Shown here piece after piece: positions 27,903-36,517 of a DNA stretch of 64,000 bases. The stretch lies in NCBI RefSeq assembly GCF_030268205.1, contig NZ_BSQF01000002.1:248001-312000 (forward strand), written 5' to 3'. Position 1 is the stretch's first letter. Each line of letters begins with the position of its first letter. Under the pieces are notes generated by a model. It did not search any database, was not told the DNA's origin, and worked only from the letters and a program-made list of their open reading frames with translations. Position numbers and translations under genes: made by a program. This DNA comes from Allomuricauda sp. NBRC 101325. Lineage in GTDB: Bacteria; Bacteroidota; Bacteroidia; Flavobacteriales; Flavobacteriaceae.

Positions 27903-29194
27903 GATGGAAAAAGAAGACATATCATCTGATTTATGCATTTCTATTGCTTATGGGAATGGGCTCATGTGTAGAGGAGCTGGAAATAGAAACCTTGAGTGGG
28001 GATGGAGCAGGAATGTTGGTGGTCGATGCTATTTTTTCAGATGAGCTTAAGACCCAAACAGTATATTTGAGCAGGAGCGATTCACGTTTGGATTTGTTGA
28101 CAGATACCATTTATAATCCATATATGCCACAGGGAATCCAACCTTTCGATTCGGTTCCTCCAGAATCGGGAGCATTACTTAAATTATTGGGAGATAATGG
28201 AGAAGAGTACAATTTTACAGAGGGGTCGGAAGGTCATTATTTATCAAACGAGCCTTTCGCATTGGAGTTGGATATATCTTATATCTTACAAATAACCACA
28301 AGTTCAGGAACGGAATATGTTTCGGATGCTATTCAGCTTGCAGGTACTTCCGAAGTAATCAATTTATATGCGGAAAAGGCCATTAGTGATAATGGCGTCG
28401 AAGGGGTGGCCATTTATTTGGATAGTGACCCGATTGAAGGAAGTCCCGAAAACTATCGATTCGCCTATGAGGAAACCTATAAAATTGTGGCTCCCTATTG
28501 GCAAGTTTATGACTTTGATTTAACGAATTATGATCCTGTAACACTAGAACATGATCTCTCTTTAATCGAACGGCAAGTTCAGAACCAAACCTGTTACAAT
28601 ACCGTTGTTTCCAGCGGAATTGACCAAATTAGTACTGTAGGGAATTCAGGGGCAGATGTTCAACGACATATGGTAAGGTTTATAGGGAAAGACAATTTCA
28701 TCATCTCCCATAGATACAGCATATTGGTGAAACAATATGTGCAGTCCAAGGAAGCTTATTCCTTTTTTGAAGTATTAAAGGATTTTTCACAATCCGAAAG
28801 TCTGTTCTCGGGTGTGCAACCCGGCGCATTGTATGCCAATGTGAAAAGGGCAGATGGCACGGAAGAAAATGTTTTGGGGTATGTAGAGGCGGTAAATGTG
28901 TCCGAACAACGATTGTTTTTCAACTACGAAGACTATTTTCCAGATGAGGAATTACCACCGTATGCATTTGGTTTTAATTGTGATTTGCAAACGGCCCCCT
29001 TATTCGATTTACCTGATTGTCCCCAAGGACTGTTGCCAAGAGTGGAACTTGGTCTGGTAAGTTATTTTGCCGCTTATGATGAGAATTTGGTTCCTTTGGC
29101 TGCTTGTGTGGGACCTTATGTTTTTGTGCCACGCTTATGCGGGGATTGTACCCTTTTAGGTGACAATGTAGTACCCGATTTTTGGATAGATTAA
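27899..29194 (+). CDS. DUF4249 lipoprotein, copy 2
   Basis: A 431-residue paralogue of the preceding gene, from a tandem duplication. Shared text includes DELKTQTV-LSRSDSRLDL, NGVEGVAIYLDSDP-like segment, RQVQN and the end VPRLCGDCTLLG-NVVPDFW. I start it at the ATG at 27899, which gives the ATGA overlap and a lipoprotein signal ending MGMGSC; a TTG nine bases upstream is less likely. The two copies have diverged in the middle, which suggests different binding surfaces for the same receptor or two subunits of one assembly. Confidence 0.85.
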   Translation: MRWKKKTYHLIYAFLLLMGMGSCVEELEIETLSGDGAGMLVVDAIFSDELKTQTVYLSRSDSRLDLLTDTIYNPYMPQGIQPFDSVPPESGALLKLLGDNGEEYNFTEGSEGHYLSNEPFALELDISYILQITTSSGTEYVSDAIQLAGTSEVINLYAEKAISDNGVEGVAIYLDSDPIEGSPENYRFAYEETYKIVAPYWQVYDFDLTNYDPVTLEHDLSLIERQVQNQTCYNTVVSSGIDQISTVGNSGADVQRHMVRFIGKDNFIISHRYSILVKQYVQSKEAYSFFEVLKDFSQSESLFSGVQPGALYANVKRADGTEENVLGYVEAVNVSEQRLFFNYEDYFPDEELPPYAFGFNCDLQTAPLFDLPDCPQGLLPRVELGLVSYFAAYDENLVPLAACVGPYVFVPRLCGDCTLLGDNVVPDFWID

Positions 29195-29204
29195 AAAGTA
29201 TAGA

Positions 29205-30971
29205 ATGAAAAAACAACTTGCACTTTTTTCAATATTGTTTGGTGTCGCCGGTTTGGTAAGGGCACAATACGTAATCAAGGACAATTCGGAACTTCTGAAT
29301 TTAAAGAATCTACCCCAAGAAAAGGTATATCTGCACCATTCAGGGCCACTTGTTTTTGCAGGGGAGTATGTAAATTATGCATTCTACAATTTCAATGCGC
29401 AAAACAGCAGGTCCAGCAACATCAGTTATATCGGGTACGTAGCATTGGTGAACGAAGCAAAGGAATATGTGCTCGAACAAAAAATAAGATTGACCAATGG
29501 GAAGGGACAAGGGGACTTTTTCATTAATACCGACATACCATCCGGCAACTACAAACTATTGGCCTATACCCAATGGATGAAAAACAATGGGCTAAAACAA
29601 GTGTATAAAGATGATATCGTTGTGATTAATCCCTATCAAGTGGATCAAAGCGCCCTGTTGTCAGATCCTGTAGAAAGCCAAACAACATCGGTAACTTCAC
29701 AACCCGTGGATTCTTCCATGATTTTGATTCATCTGGATAAAAATATCCATCAGCCAAGGGAAAAAGTCGTGTTGAGTATTAAAAATTACAAAGCCCAATT
29801 GGGTCATGGCAATTATACCTTAAAAGTTCAAAAAAAAGAACAGATTCCAGTGGTGCCTGAAATGAACGCCATGCAATTCGGAGCCACATATATGGGTGTT
29901 GATGGCGAAATCATTAAAAAGGCCGGCGATAGCCTTTATCTTCCAGAACAACGGGGAGAATTATTGTATGGAACGGTTAAGAGGAATGGTGTGCCCGTAG
30001 CGGATGCAGATGTGGTGGTGTCCATTCCAGGGGAAGAGTTTTTGACCAAGTTTGCCATTACGGACGAATCGGGCAATTTTTATACCTATCTAAAAAAACA
30101 ATATAAAACCCCAAAGGCCATTATTCAAGTGCCCAATGGTTACAAAGACATGATTGTTGAACGGCGTTATGCATCCAAATTGGATGTTTCGGGATTAACT
30201 TTTGGAGATTTTCATCTCAAACCAGAATATAAAGATGAAATCATTGCAAGAAGTGTTCACAATCAATTGGAGAATCAGTTCTTTTCGGTAAAACCCGATT
30301 CAGTTTTGTTGGGATTCCCAATTGATCCTTTTGATGGAGGTATGCCGGAAACTTTGCGCTTGGACGAATACACCCAATTTCCAACTTTTGAAGAAACCTT
30401 GGTGGAACTCTTAAGCTTTGCTGGCTACCGTAAAAATGGAAAGGGGAACGATTATATTCGAGTGGCCCAAGATTTTGAAAAATACAATGAAGCATACAAT
30501 TTTGACCCGGCCATTGTGATTGTGGATGGGGTGTTTATTCCCAACCATGAATCCATTAAGGATTTTGATGCACGGAAAATCGAGACCATCAGTTTGGTTC
30601 GCGACCAGTTTGTAATGTCTGGAAAAAATTATCAGGGGATGCTATCCGTGAAGACCTATGATGGCGATTTTTATAAAGAATACCAACCAGAAGTGGGGAT
30701 CAATGTTGATATTGTAAAACCGCTGGACAAAAAGAACTACTTTAAACAGTTTTATACGGCAACAGATAGTTTGGGGTTTGGTAAAATCCCGGATTACCGA
30801 AGGTTGCTGCTTTGGGAGCCCCATATCGAAGTTAAGGATGAAGAACTGCATTTCGAGTTTTACACATCTGACCTTTCCGGAGAATTTGAGGTAGTTTTTG
30901 ATGGTTTTACCACCTATGGAAAGCCCATTTCGTTTAAAAAGGTTTTCGTGGTCAGGGAAGAAAATCAATAA
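29205..30971 (+). CDS. Periplasmic/surface protein with macroglobulin (MG2)-like N-terminal region
   Basis: A 588-residue protein with a signal peptide (ending GLVRAQ). Residues ~35-130 read LPQEKVYLHHSGPLVFAGEYV ... GNYKLLAYTQW, the pattern of an MG2-like beta domain seen in many Bacteroidota proteins next to TonB receptors. A carboxypeptidase-regulatory-like beta segment follows (VPVADADVVVSIPGEEFL, about 266-283). The C-terminal half shows strand-rich segments such as PAIVIVDGVFIP and a YFKQFYTATDSLGF block, resembling a plug-like fold. It has no thioester or protease motif. It lies 10 bases after DUF4249 copy 2 in the same operon. Specific role unknown. Confidence 0.7.
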   Translation: MKKQLALFSILFGVAGLVRAQYVIKDNSELLNLKNLPQEKVYLHHSGPLVFAGEYVNYAFYNFNAQNSRSSNISYIGYVALVNEAKEYVLEQKIRLTNGKGQGDFFINTDIPSGNYKLLAYTQWMKNNGLKQVYKDDIVVINPYQVDQSALLSDPVESQTTSVTSQPVDSSMILIHLDKNIHQPREKVVLSIKNYKAQLGHGNYTLKVQKKEQIPVVPEMNAMQFGATYMGVDGEIIKKAGDSLYLPEQRGELLYGTVKRNGVPVADADVVVSIPGEEFLTKFAITDESGNFYTYLKKQYKTPKAIIQVPNGYKDMIVERRYASKLDVSGLTFGDFHLKPEYKDEIIARSVHNQLENQFFSVKPDSVLLGFPIDPFDGGMPETLRLDEYTQFPTFEETLVELLSFAGYRKNGKGNDYIRVAQDFEKYNEAYNFDPAIVIVDGVFIPNHESIKDFDARKIETISLVRDQFVMSGKNYQGMLSVKTYDGDFYKEYQPEVGINVDIVKPLDKKNYFKQFYTATDSLGFGKIPDYRRLLLWEPHIEVKDEELHFEFYTSDLSGEFEVVFDGFTTYGKPISFKKVFVVREENQ

Positions 30972-31009
30972 TCGTACTTTTATAGGAACTAAACTTAAAT
31001 TAAGGTACT

Positions 31010-31450
31010 ATGAAAACTATGCGAACCCTTTTAATGCTGAGTGCGATCTTCCTTTTTTCCAACTTTCAGACCTTTGGTCAGGAAAAATTGGATGCCGAAA
31101 TTGTTTCCGATCTTTCAACGACCAAACACTATGCTTTTGGAGTGAGCGAAGAGCTTCATTTTAGGGGTGTATTGGGCATGTACGACAGACTTGTGGATAG
31201 CGGGGTTGAGGTAACCGATTACGAAATTGTGGTAAAAGGTAAGGTGGTAAAGCAATTGGTAAAAGGTTCGGAACTGGAAACCTTATTTCAAAAATATAAA
31301 GGAAAAGTACGGGTAAGCGTTTGTAGTGTTGCCATGGAAAAGCTTGGCGTTACCGAAGATCAGTTGGCAGAGGGCATGGAACCTGTGGTTACCTATTCCG
31401 TTCGATTACTGCAATTACAGGCTAAAGGGTACAGTACCTTATTTTATTAA
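31010..31450 (+). CDS. Exported DsrE/DsrF-like protein
   Basis: A 146-residue protein with a signal peptide (ending QTFGQ). The C-terminal ~80 residues follow the DsrE/F pattern: YEIVVKGKVV, VRVSVCSVAMEKLGV with Cys105 in the usual position, then an acidic loop and VTYSVRLLQLQAKGY. DsrE-type proteins carry sulfur or bind small thiols; the exported form is less studied. It follows the MG-like gene by 38 bases and ends the operon before a strong terminator. The match is by pattern and not very strong. Confidence 0.65.
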   Translation: MKTMRTLLMLSAIFLFSNFQTFGQEKLDAEIVSDLSTTKHYAFGVSEELHFRGVLGMYDRLVDSGVEVTDYEIVVKGKVVKQLVKGSELETLFQKYKGKVRVSVCSVAMEKLGVTEDQLAEGMEPVVTYSVRLLQLQAKGYSTLFY

Positions 31451-31451
31451 A

Positions 31452-31479
31452 AAAACGCCCAATTTAAATTGGGCGTTTT
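31452..31479. terminator. Terminator of the TonB/DUF4249 operon
   Basis: AAAACGCCC, a ten-base A/T-rich loop and GGGCGTTTT form a perfect 9-bp stem directly after the DsrE-like stop codon. The terminal T-run is four to five bases. It is symmetric, so it may also stop minus-strand transcription. Confidence 0.85.
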
Positions 31480-31586
31480 CCTGGATTGATTGATTGGGTT
31501 GAAAAGGATGTTAATTTGATTGATGATACTTAAGATATATCCTGTCAATTTTTGATCAATAAACCCCTAGCTAACTCAAATATTCA

Positions 31587-32123
31587 CTAATATTTAAGGT
31601 GGCCTTTATAAGGGAATTCCATAGTGACCACATCATCCACAAAGTTGATGCGGCCGGTGACGCCTTCAAAAACCCCGGTGCCACTTCCCTTTACGACAGG
31701 ATGTTGACAGCGCCCAAAAATTTCAGCGCCCAAGAAAAATCCATCTTCTGAACATCCTTCATATTTTGCTTCAAATTTATAAGTGGTAACAAATGTGCCA
31801 TATTCGCCTTTGTAGTATCCAGTGAATATTTCGGTTCCTGATTCAAGGTAAATTCCACTCGGAGTGCATCCGTAATCCTCAACGAATACATATAAACAGC
31901 CCTCTAGATCTCCGGACATGCCTAGGGCGAAATCTGCTCCTGCCGCTGTATAATCACAATCAGTTTCTTCCGCATAGTATCCAATTCCATTAATTTGTGT
32001 AGCACCTGCCTTAAGCGTAGTGGCTTGGATATCGGATTCTTGCACATCATTGTTTTCACAACTACAGCCTGTTAATATAAGTGCCAGGCCAACAATAAAA
32101 TAAATTAAGGATTTAGTTTTCAT
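31587..32123 (-). CDS. Small lipoprotein of unknown function
   Basis: A 178-residue lipoprotein (lipobox LILTGC, Cys20). It is Gly/Thr-rich with several conserved-looking Cys and a C-terminal block VKGSGTGVFEGVTGRINF, which resembles the end strands of allene-oxide-cyclase-like or dirigent-like beta barrels. I cannot confirm that. It lies directly downstream of the hybrid sensor gene on the same strand, and its upstream region holds two direct repeats spaced 21 bases apart that could be a regulator site. Confidence 0.65.
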   Translation of the reverse strand: MKTKSLIYFIVGLALILTGCSCENNDVQESDIQATTLKAGATQINGIGYYAEETDCDYTAAGADFALGMSGDLEGCLYVFVEDYGCTPSGIYLESGTEIFTGYYKGEYGTFVTTYKFEAKYEGCSEDGFFLGAEIFGRCQHPVVKGSGTGVFEGVTGRINFVDDVVTMEFPYKGHLKY

Positions 32124-32235
32124 ACTATCTGTTTTTAGAGGTTACTATTGAAATTTGTTATCGATATCTTTTGAATTGGATAACATCGAATAACACTTTC
32201 AAAGTTTTACAATTGATGCCTAAATGGATAGTACT

Positions 32236-32268
32236 ATTGTTCCTATGAATGAAACAATTGTTCCAATG
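32236..32268. promoter_or_regulatory. Phased direct repeats upstream of the lipoprotein gene
   Basis: ATTGTTCCTATG (32236-32247) and ATTGTTCCAATG (32257-32268) are direct repeats differing at one base and spaced 21 bases start to start (two helical turns). They end where the hybrid sensor gene stops and lie 113-145 bases upstream of the lipoprotein start (minus strand). AraC-type DNA-binding domains often bind such phased half-sites, so the neighbouring AraC domain is a candidate binder. A TTTG (minus strand, 32200-32203) may be the -33 element. Confidence 0.5.
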
Positions 32269-35200
32269 TTAGTTCATTTTGGAAGAAACAGGTTGTTTTT
32301 TGAAGCTTTCAGGTGTTTGCCCTACTTCTTTTTTAAAAAGTCGGATAAAATAAGAGGGAGATTCAAAACCGGTGGCATAGGCAATTTCATTGACCTGAAG
32401 ATCGCTGGTTCGCAGCATGTGTTTTGCCTTTTCTATTTTGATGTGGTTAGCGTATTGGGTAAGTGATTTTCCCGTGAGTGATTTAATTTTTCTATGCAAT
32501 TGTGTCCTACTTACCCCCAAGGCTTTGGCCAAATCGCTGGCCGACATTTTCGTGGGATTATCAAGTATGTATTTTTGAAGTTTGCCGATCAATTGCGAAT
32601 CCAACTTGTTCACAATGGTTTTGCCGAAACTCGGTCTTTTAATGTTTAAAAGTTCCGAAAGATATTGTTGTTGCCTTTTTTGTTTGATCAAAAGATTTTT
32701 AAGTATCGAGGTCAATTCTTCTGGATGAAATGGTTTGGTCAAATAGCCATCAATGCCTAAACCATAGGCTTTTTGTTTGTCCTGCGTATGGGTTCGGGCA
32801 CTCAACATTAAAAAGGGAATGTGGGAGGTGGCCACATTGGATTTTATTTTTTGACAGAATTCAAATCCATCGGTATGGGGCATCATCACATCACTTATAA
32901 TTAGGTCAATATCTTTTTTCTGGGCTTTCAAAAGTCCTTCTTCCCCATTATTGGCAAGTAAAATCCGATATTGACCGGATAAAAGGGTTGTGATAAATTG
33001 TTGGATGTCCTTATTGTCTTCCACTAATAGAATGGTTGATTTTTCCGTTTTTTGTTCAAATTTTTTGGGTGGATCAATCGTTGCTGAAGCTTTGTTAACG
33101 AAAGGCTCAAAATGGTTGGCGGTCATCACTGCTGCCGAATTTTTTATTGGGAGGGTAATGGTAAACGTACTTCCCTTGCCAACTTCACTACAAACATGGA
33201 TGGTTCCCTCAAGCAATTCAACCAATTCCTTGGTCAGGGATAACCCAATGCCACTGCCTTCGTTGCCATTTAAATCGTTGGTTTTGTAGTAGCGGTCAAA
33301 AACCAAGGGTAGGTCATTTTCCGAAATGCCCTTGCCGCTATCCGAAATTGCGATGGAAACCAGTTGCTCTTTCTGGGTCAACCTAACGGAAATCTTGCCA
33401 TTTTCAGGGGTGTATTTTATGGCATTGGACAACACATTGTTCAAGATTTTTTGAAGTTTGTCATCATCGAAATCCATATGTAGTTCACCTACATTGGAAT
33501 GGAATTTAAGCTGCTGCAATTTGGACTGTGAGAATGACCGGTACAGGGCCACACATTTTTTAATAAAGACCACAATATCTCCATTCTTATAATGAATTTC
33601 CATTTTATTGGCATCCAATTCGGACAGGTCCAACATTTGGTTGACCAAGTTCAATAATTGATCACTATTGGATTCGATGCCATGGGTCAATTGGTTGATA
33701 TGTTCCTCTTTATTGTTTTTAATGAGTATCGCGGCAAATCCCTTGATCAAGGTCAAAGGAGTTCTTAGTTCATGGGAAATATTCGCGAACATTTTGGATT
33801 TTAAATCGTCGATTTCCTTGATTCTCTTACTTTCTGCAAGCGCCAGTTTTCGGTTAAGATTGAATTTGTAGAATGCATAAACCAGACCGATGAGCAAAAG
33901 GAAATAAACCAAAATGGCCATATTGGAGGTATACCAAAATGGTTCAACGGTAAATTGGAAACTGGCGTTGGCGGTCTCCATTCCCATTCCATTGATGACT
34001 TTTACGGCAATTAAATAGTTGCCCTGTCTTAGGTTGGATAGGTTTATTTCCTTGTTTCTGCCTAAATCGACCCAGGTTTCATCGTCTATTTTGTATTGAT
34101 ACGATAATTGCTCTGGATTCTGATATGCCAATGCACTTAATTTAATGCTGAGGCTTTTGGTTCCACTTTGGAGTGTAAAGTTGTTGGCATGCACATCCGC
34201 ACCGCTAAACCAATATTTATTATTGGCCTTTACCTCTTGGATATAAATTTGGGGCACTTCATGAATTGTTGAGAGTTTTTTTGGATCATAAATAAGCACT
34301 CCATTGTTGTAACCTATCATAAATTTACCGTCTTCCATGGCTACAATAGGGCCAGAGAATTCGGAATTCGGTTTAAGGTTGAAATTTTGATGGTTCAACG
34401 TATTTGTGTTCAATAGACCCAGTTTTCCTTCTCCAACCGTCCATATAATGGAGTCATTGTATTTGTAAACTCCATCAAACGATCCTTCAACCACCCTTTT
34501 TAGACCCGACTTAAGGTTGGATTTGTCGGCAAAACTTATTCCATCAAATTTATTCGCAACCCACATGCGATTGTCTCCATCTTCATAAAAGTCGCCGAAC
34601 GGTCTAGGATTTTCATAATTAAAGTCTGGGTTTAGACAATAAATGGAGTCGGTTTCCAAATCCATTACGGATGTGGAGGCCTGGCCGATCCATAATTTGT
34701 TGTCTGTATCAACATAAAGTCTTTTAAAATAATCGTAATCACGGGAGGTTTTACCTATAAATTCATCCTTATATTTTTTAAAACTTAAGTTGTCATAATT
34801 AAATTGATATAGTCCATCCCTATTGGATCCTATCCAATAATTATTGTTTTGATCCTTGGCAACACATCGCAAAAATGTTTCCAGACTATTGGCTATTTGA
34901 AGGGGCGGTTCGGTTACCTTATTGTTCTTGGTGTCAAGAATATATACTTTTTGGTTGCCCAGCACAAGAATACGGTGATCATCCATTTGCAACATATCAC
35001 GAAGAACATAACCTGTAGTATTGGGTGTTTCGGGAATAGGGATGATACTAAAGCTCAGATCCGAGGCATTTACCTTATAAATACCCATACTATGATCTGT
35101 GCATATGTAATAGTAGTTTTCTATTTTGATAATTTTAAGGATTGGCGTTGGGTAATCAAACTCGTTGTTTTTAACTAGATCTATATGTTTGCTCGATACA

Positions 35201-36234
35201 TCTGGATTGTATTTGTATAGCCCGTTGCCGTCGGCAAACCAGATCATTCCCCTTGAATCCCTAAGCGTTATACCCAAGACCTTTCCAATCCTATAATTAT
35301 TGTTGACGCCCTTTAGGATTTTCTGTTCAAGTGGGTCGTACTGGACCAATCCTCGGAAATAGGATGAAATCCAAAGTGTGCCATCGTCGTTCTTGAAGAA
35401 TTTTGTGATTTCGTGGTGAAACAATTCTGAGCCTCTTTTCAATATTTGATAAGATTCGTGACTGTTCTTTTCAAAAACATACCAATTGGCTCCATTTGAG
35501 CCTACATAAACTTTATTGTTTAAGGGGTAAACTTCATTGATATACCGTTGAAAAAGGTCCTTTTTATTTTGATACTGATAAATTTCATAGTGGTCACTTT
35601 TTTGGTCATAGGCGATGAGCCCCTCACTAGTCCCCAACCATAAAAGTTTTGGGTTTTGGTCATCAGGAACAATTGCATTGATCTGGTAGAATTGTTCAAA
35701 GGGTTTATTTAAGGTGTCGGTCTCTTGAATATTTATGAATTTATGATCCTTTTTATCAAGATCAATTTTAATAAGGCCCTTACCGGCAAGTCCTGCCCAT
35801 AAATTGTTGCCATCGTCAATATAAATACTATTGCAATTTCCCATTACCTTGGCAATAGATGGGTAAAATGCATTGATGGGTTTAAATTCAGGCGTTTTCA
35901 AAGGGGACATTAAAACACCCGATCTGGAAGTAATGAAAATGTATTTGTTTTTTTGGTCTATGGACAATTCGAGAACATCTCCAATCGATTTTTGTACGCC
36001 ATTGTCATCGTAATATTCATAATTGACAAAAGTACTTCCATCAAATCGTGTGACACCCTTGCTCGAAGCGATCCATAGAAAACCTGCATTATCCTCGATC
36101 AGATTATAAACAGCATCTGTTGCTAAGCCATCCTTAACGGTATATCGAGTGTAATTGTCAAAATCGGACCATTTAAGTTGCGACATGACATTAAACTGAA
36201 TAAAGGAAAGCAGTATGAGTAGCCTACATCTCAT
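32269..36234 (-). CDS. Hybrid two-component system (sensor propeller, histidine kinase, receiver, AraC domain)
   Basis: A one-piece regulator of 1321 residues, starting at the ATG at 36234 (MRCRLLILLSFI signal). In order: signal peptide; periplasmic two-component propeller repeats (about 20-680, several ...GLWIGT/W-type blades); Y_Y_Y-type beta domain (about 690-765); membrane helix (about 770-790); HisKA with the phospho-His in FANISHELRTPLT (about 820); HATPase with NVLSNAIKYTPENG and GSGIGLSLTKEL; receiver with phospho-Asp in LIISDVMMPHTDGF (about 1115); and AraC DNA-binding domain at the C terminus (GVSRTQLHRKIKSLTG). Such hybrid systems normally sense an oligosaccharide in the periplasm and control an adjacent uptake locus. 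The SusCD/GMC genes are the obvious target. Confidence 0.92.
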   Translation of the reverse strand: MRCRLLILLSFIQFNVMSQLKWSDFDNYTRYTVKDGLATDAVYNLIEDNAGFLWIASSKGVTRFDGSTFVNYEYYDDNGVQKSIGDVLELSIDQKNKYIFITSRSGVLMSPLKTPEFKPINAFYPSIAKVMGNCNSIYIDDGNNLWAGLAGKGLIKIDLDKKDHKFINIQETDTLNKPFEQFYQINAIVPDDQNPKLLWLGTSEGLIAYDQKSDHYEIYQYQNKKDLFQRYINEVYPLNNKVYVGSNGANWYVFEKNSHESYQILKRGSELFHHEITKFFKNDDGTLWISSYFRGLVQYDPLEQKILKGVNNNYRIGKVLGITLRDSRGMIWFADGNGLYKYNPDVSSKHIDLVKNNEFDYPTPILKIIKIENYYYICTDHSMGIYKVNASDLSFSIIPIPETPNTTGYVLRDMLQMDDHRILVLGNQKVYILDTKNNKVTEPPLQIANSLETFLRCVAKDQNNNYWIGSNRDGLYQFNYDNLSFKKYKDEFIGKTSRDYDYFKRLYVDTDNKLWIGQASTSVMDLETDSIYCLNPDFNYENPRPFGDFYEDGDNRMWVANKFDGISFADKSNLKSGLKRVVEGSFDGVYKYNDSIIWTVGEGKLGLLNTNTLNHQNFNLKPNSEFSGPIVAMEDGKFMIGYNNGVLIYDPKKLSTIHEVPQIYIQEVKANNKYWFSGADVHANNFTLQSGTKSLSIKLSALAYQNPEQLSYQYKIDDETWVDLGRNKEINLSNLRQGNYLIAVKVINGMGMETANASFQFTVEPFWYTSNMAILVYFLLLIGLVYAFYKFNLNRKLALAESKRIKEIDDLKSKMFANISHELRTPLTLIKGFAAILIKNNKEEHINQLTHGIESNSDQLLNLVNQMLDLSELDANKMEIHYKNGDIVVFIKKCVALYRSFSQSKLQQLKFHSNVGELHMDFDDDKLQKILNNVLSNAIKYTPENGKISVRLTQKEQLVSIAISDSGKGISENDLPLVFDRYYKTNDLNGNEGSGIGLSLTKELVELLEGTIHVCSEVGKGSTFTITLPIKNSAAVMTANHFEPFVNKASATIDPPKKFEQKTEKSTILLVEDNKDIQQFITTLLSGQYRILLANNGEEGLLKAQKKDIDLIISDVMMPHTDGFEFCQKIKSNVATSHIPFLMLSARTHTQDKQKAYGLGIDGYLTKPFHPEELTSILKNLLIKQKRQQQYLSELLNIKRPSFGKTIVNKLDSQLIGKLQKYILDNPTKMSASDLAKALGVSRTQLHRKIKSLTGKSLTQYANHIKIEKAKHMLRTSDLQVNEIAYATGFESPSYFIRLFKKEVGQTPESFKKQPVSSKMN

Positions 36235-36442
36235 AGTCTTAAGATACAAATAACTCTTACTAATTTGAAAATAAAGTGTTTAACGGTAATTTTTTATGTA
36301 TGGATTGAGATTTCGCAATCAAAAATGGAAGGATTTCAGTTGGCTGTTTTCTAAGCATCACTAGCTTAGTTTTCAATTTTATTTTAGGATTCCTATTTAG
36401 ATATCCTCGAAAAATTTATGGTTCAAATAAGTAAAATAAAGT

Positions 36443-36450
36443 TAGGTTTG
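36443..36450 (+). promoter_or_regulatory. -7 promoter element upstream of the heptaheme cytochrome gene
   Basis: TAGGTTTG matches TAnnTTTG, 67 bases before the GTG start. The -33 region at the usual spacing is not a good TTTG, which is common at activator-dependent promoters. The rest of the 283-base gap between the two divergent genes is A/T-rich with no other motif that I can support. Confidence 0.45.
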
Positions 36451-36517
36451 TTACTTTGCTCTACCGAAAGGGATGTCCTTTTTAGGTGGTTTTTAATTAA
36501 AATCTTGATTTTCCATT

